From positions 1-64,000 of the forward strand of contig JANMDQ010000019.1 in assembly GCA_031376385.1 (NCBI GenBank): a DNA stretch of 64,000 nt, in the 5' to 3' direction. The position numbers and the translations under genes are program-made. The notes beneath the pieces were generated by a model. It made no database searches. It saw nothing but the letters and a program-made list of their open reading frames with translations, and had not been told where the DNA came from. Numbering within the stretch: position 1 is the first letter of the stretch; the number at the start of each line of letters is the position of its first letter. Origin of the DNA: Aquisediminimonas sp031376385 (GTDB lineage: Bacteria > Pseudomonadota > Alphaproteobacteria > Sphingomonadales > Sphingomonadaceae). Below, in pieces: positions 62,541 to 64,000 of this stretch.

Positions 62541-63608
62541 TCACTGCGAAAAAGAGGCCGCTTCCCGTGCCCAACGCTCAATCGCATTCTTATTGTCGAC
62601 AAACCAATCTCTGAGCCCGCCAGTAATCCGCGCGCCTTCGAGGATCCGATTTTGTTGCTCTTCAAAGCTCTGCAGATTGTCGATCGGCGGGGTATCGGCG
62701 ACCAACATTAGGCCTGAATTTCCCCCGGCCCGCTTGTTCACGGTCGGCACCGGCCGATAGGGCGTACCACTGAGATCGGCCGCCATCACGCTTGCAAGAC
62801 GTGTAAAGAGCCCGCCCCAACCATGGAAGTTGATGTTGGCGTTGCCCTCGCGCAGTTGATGCACCAATCGTGTTTGGGGCAAAAATGACCATTTGGGCAA
62901 AGCAGCGGGCGCGAAGATCATGGTCTTACTTTCGACCGGCCGGCCCACTTTGAGCATAGAAGGGCCGGGTTCCAAGCGCACGCCAAAATCACGGAGGAGG
63001 CTGACGTACTTGGCGTTGAATGCCTCGATCTCGGCAACCGGCACAGCTTCGTATCCGCGCCGTGCTTTCGTGATGGCTTGGTTCAGCAGCGCTTGCTTGT
63101 GCTTTAGACGCACCGACACTTCACCTTCTTCGCGGTTTGACCGGTCGCCAATAAACTGAGCGATTTCCTCGTAGCTGATGGCCAAGTTAAACTTACCGGC
63201 GAACTCCGACGCCAGCCCTAGATAAGCTTGGGGAGCGACCAGCACGGTATGCACTGCCTGCGCCTCGCCACATGCGATCAGGGCTGCGACCTCTTCCAGA
63301 TAGGACTCAGCCTGGCGTGGCTGGGGATCTGTATCGAGCTTGTTTTCAATTAAAACAATTGTTCGACCGGCCTCGGACTCCAGATGGAGCGTTATATCGA
63401 TCTCACGCCTATTATGTAGGCGACGCTTGCTGTGCGCGACGGTACTGTCCTTCCACACTAATGACTTTCCCAGCTCGGCGGTGACTCGACCGATAAACCA
63501 AGTGACAAAAGCAGGTGAGCATTTCAATTCTTCCACTAAAAGAAGATCAACGTCGCGCTCCGTCGCGTGCGTCAACGTCAGCATTGTGTCGATTAGTGCT
63601 GCGGCCAT
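62541..63608 (-). CDS. PD-(D/E)XK nuclease family protein (PF14281-like)
   Basis: 355 residues from ATG 63608, preceded by AGGAGCGG; a GTG two codons earlier is possible. The catalytic pattern is EIDITLHLES (Asp71) and then IVLIENKLDTDPQPRQAESY, with Glu88 and Lys90 and the trailing Gln. This places it in the PD-(D/E)XK group PF14281. The C-terminal half is likely a substrate-binding part. Such orphan nucleases are often in defence or mobile regions, but no methylase or helicase partner is visible here. Confidence 0.82.
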   Translation of the reverse strand: MAAALIDTMLTLTHATERDVDLLLVEELKCSPAFVTWFIGRVTAELGKSLVWKDSTVAHSKRRLHNRREIDITLHLESEAGRTIVLIENKLDTDPQPRQAESYLEEVAALIACGEAQAVHTVLVAPQAYLGLASEFAGKFNLAISYEEIAQFIGDRSNREEGEVSVRLKHKQALLNQAITKARRGYEAVPVAEIEAFNAKYVSLLRDFGVRLEPGPSMLKVGRPVESKTMIFAPAALPKWSFLPQTRLVHQLREGNANINFHGWGGLFTRLASVMAADLSGTPYRPVPTVNKRAGGNSGLMLVADTPPIDNLQSFEEQQNRILEGARITGGLRDWFVDNKNAIERWAREAASFSQ

Positions 63609-64000
63609 TGGCACCGCTCCTAAAGTAATTGCGCAACCGCTAGGCAGTTGCCCATCCTGCGGTCAACGTCCATCGCCACTCGCCTATGGCGGGCTATGCC
63701 TTACCGGTCGAACTGCCTGTCAGCTAATGTCCGCTATCGCGGTTTTATCAAGCGTACAACTAAGACGACTTTCTTGTCGACTCCCGCCACCCACCTTTTG
63801 TCACCCAAGCCCCCGAGCCGGGGTGACGCTTTTTTTTCGTGCCGTACTTAAGAAGCGGGCCCCCGAGTCAAGGCTCTCCTGAGCTTCGCCGAAGGGCCCA
63901 GGGTGACGGATCCGGGTCACCGATAGAGGGACGGCGATTTGAGGTTTTACCCATGCCCGACAGTATCTTTTACATCTGAATTGACCCGACAACGAAACAG
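63609..64000. other. right-end stretch without a gene
   Basis: About 390 bases up to the window edge. It holds the terminator at 63800..63837 and a CCTGAGCTTCGCCGAAGGGC repeat near 63879. No open frame here has a start signal and a recognisable product. Confidence 0.5.
63800..63837 (+). terminator. Rho-independent terminator without a visible gene
   Basis: GTCACCC and GGGTGAC (63800..63806 and 63821..63827) can pair, with an inner CCCC/GGGG alternative, and eight T follow from 63830. It reads on the plus strand, but there is no plus-strand gene upstream for over 1 kb, so it may end a small RNA. Confidence 0.7.

Noticed and set aside
1..64000. CRISPR array, prophage or intact insertion sequence
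   Set aside because: No regularly spaced direct repeats, no phage structural genes and no transposase reading frame were seen; the holin label at 34779 refers to a YqjE-like envelope protein.

Overview
The window looks like chromosomal DNA of an alphaproteobacterium of the order Sphingomonadales. This rests on three things: a pyruvate dehydrogenase E1 beta with a fused lipoyl domain, a glycine cleavage P-protein split into GcvPA and GcvPB, and short palindromic repeats of the CCCTGAGCTTGTCGAAGG, CGTTCGTGTCGAGCGAAG and CGTCATTGCGAGCG kinds, which I associate from memory with sphingomonads. Genus cannot be settled from the sequence alone. Most of the window is core genome with short, mostly convergent or overlapping operons; accessory DNA comes in small inserts between housekeeping genes.

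Layout, left to right. 1-2375: a cut-off FMN-binding exported protein with an outer-membrane partner, tRNA-Pro(GGG), and an ABM-fold monooxygenase. 2489-5504: yajC-secD-secF protein export operon. 5609-7636 (minus): glycosyltransferase and mannose-6-phosphate isomerase. 7722-12215: bamD, recN, ligA. 12341-15681: sterol-desaturase-like protein, exported TPR protein, SDR enzyme. 15689-17898: accessory pocket with a CBS-HEPN protein between inverted GTGTCCCCG repeats, then relic-like DNA. 17899-21226: gyrA and a DUF952/Cdd1 fusion. 21268-22334: a GbsR/MarR regulator, its apparent operator pair and a membrane protein. 22446-26068: membrane proteins, trmFO, EF-hand protein, squalene/phytoene-synthase-like protein. 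26172-29553: three Tad-type pseudopilin-like genes. 30048-34167 (minus): pdhB, pdhA, ftsB-like gene, eno. 34280-36150: a five-gene set of small DUF883/YqjE-like envelope proteins. 36197-43743: serine hydrolase, greA, and carB and carA separated by a FitAB-type toxin-antitoxin pair. 43885-48728: yqeY, a DUF559 nuclease cassette, dnaG, rpoD. 48783-54704: YciI protein, ceramidase-like protein, TonB-dependent receptor, MoxR ATPase and vWA partner. 54709-61536 (minus): glycine cleavage genes gcvT-gcvH-gcvPA-gcvPB followed by an AceE/transketolase-like gene, behind a tandem glycine riboswitch. 61800-64000: accessory end with a PD-(D/E)XK nuclease, two SOS-box-like motifs and an orphan terminator.

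The points most worth a second look are: a cluster of non-conservative changes in region 3.0 of the housekeeping sigma factor RpoD; a DUF559 nuclease gene boxed by 39-bp inverted repeats next to dnaG; the CBS-HEPN gene boxed by inverted repeats; a palindromic repeat inserted in frame in carA; and a matched pair of operators around the GbsR-type regulator. I did not find a complete multi-gene defence system, a prophage, a CRISPR array or an intact transposase.
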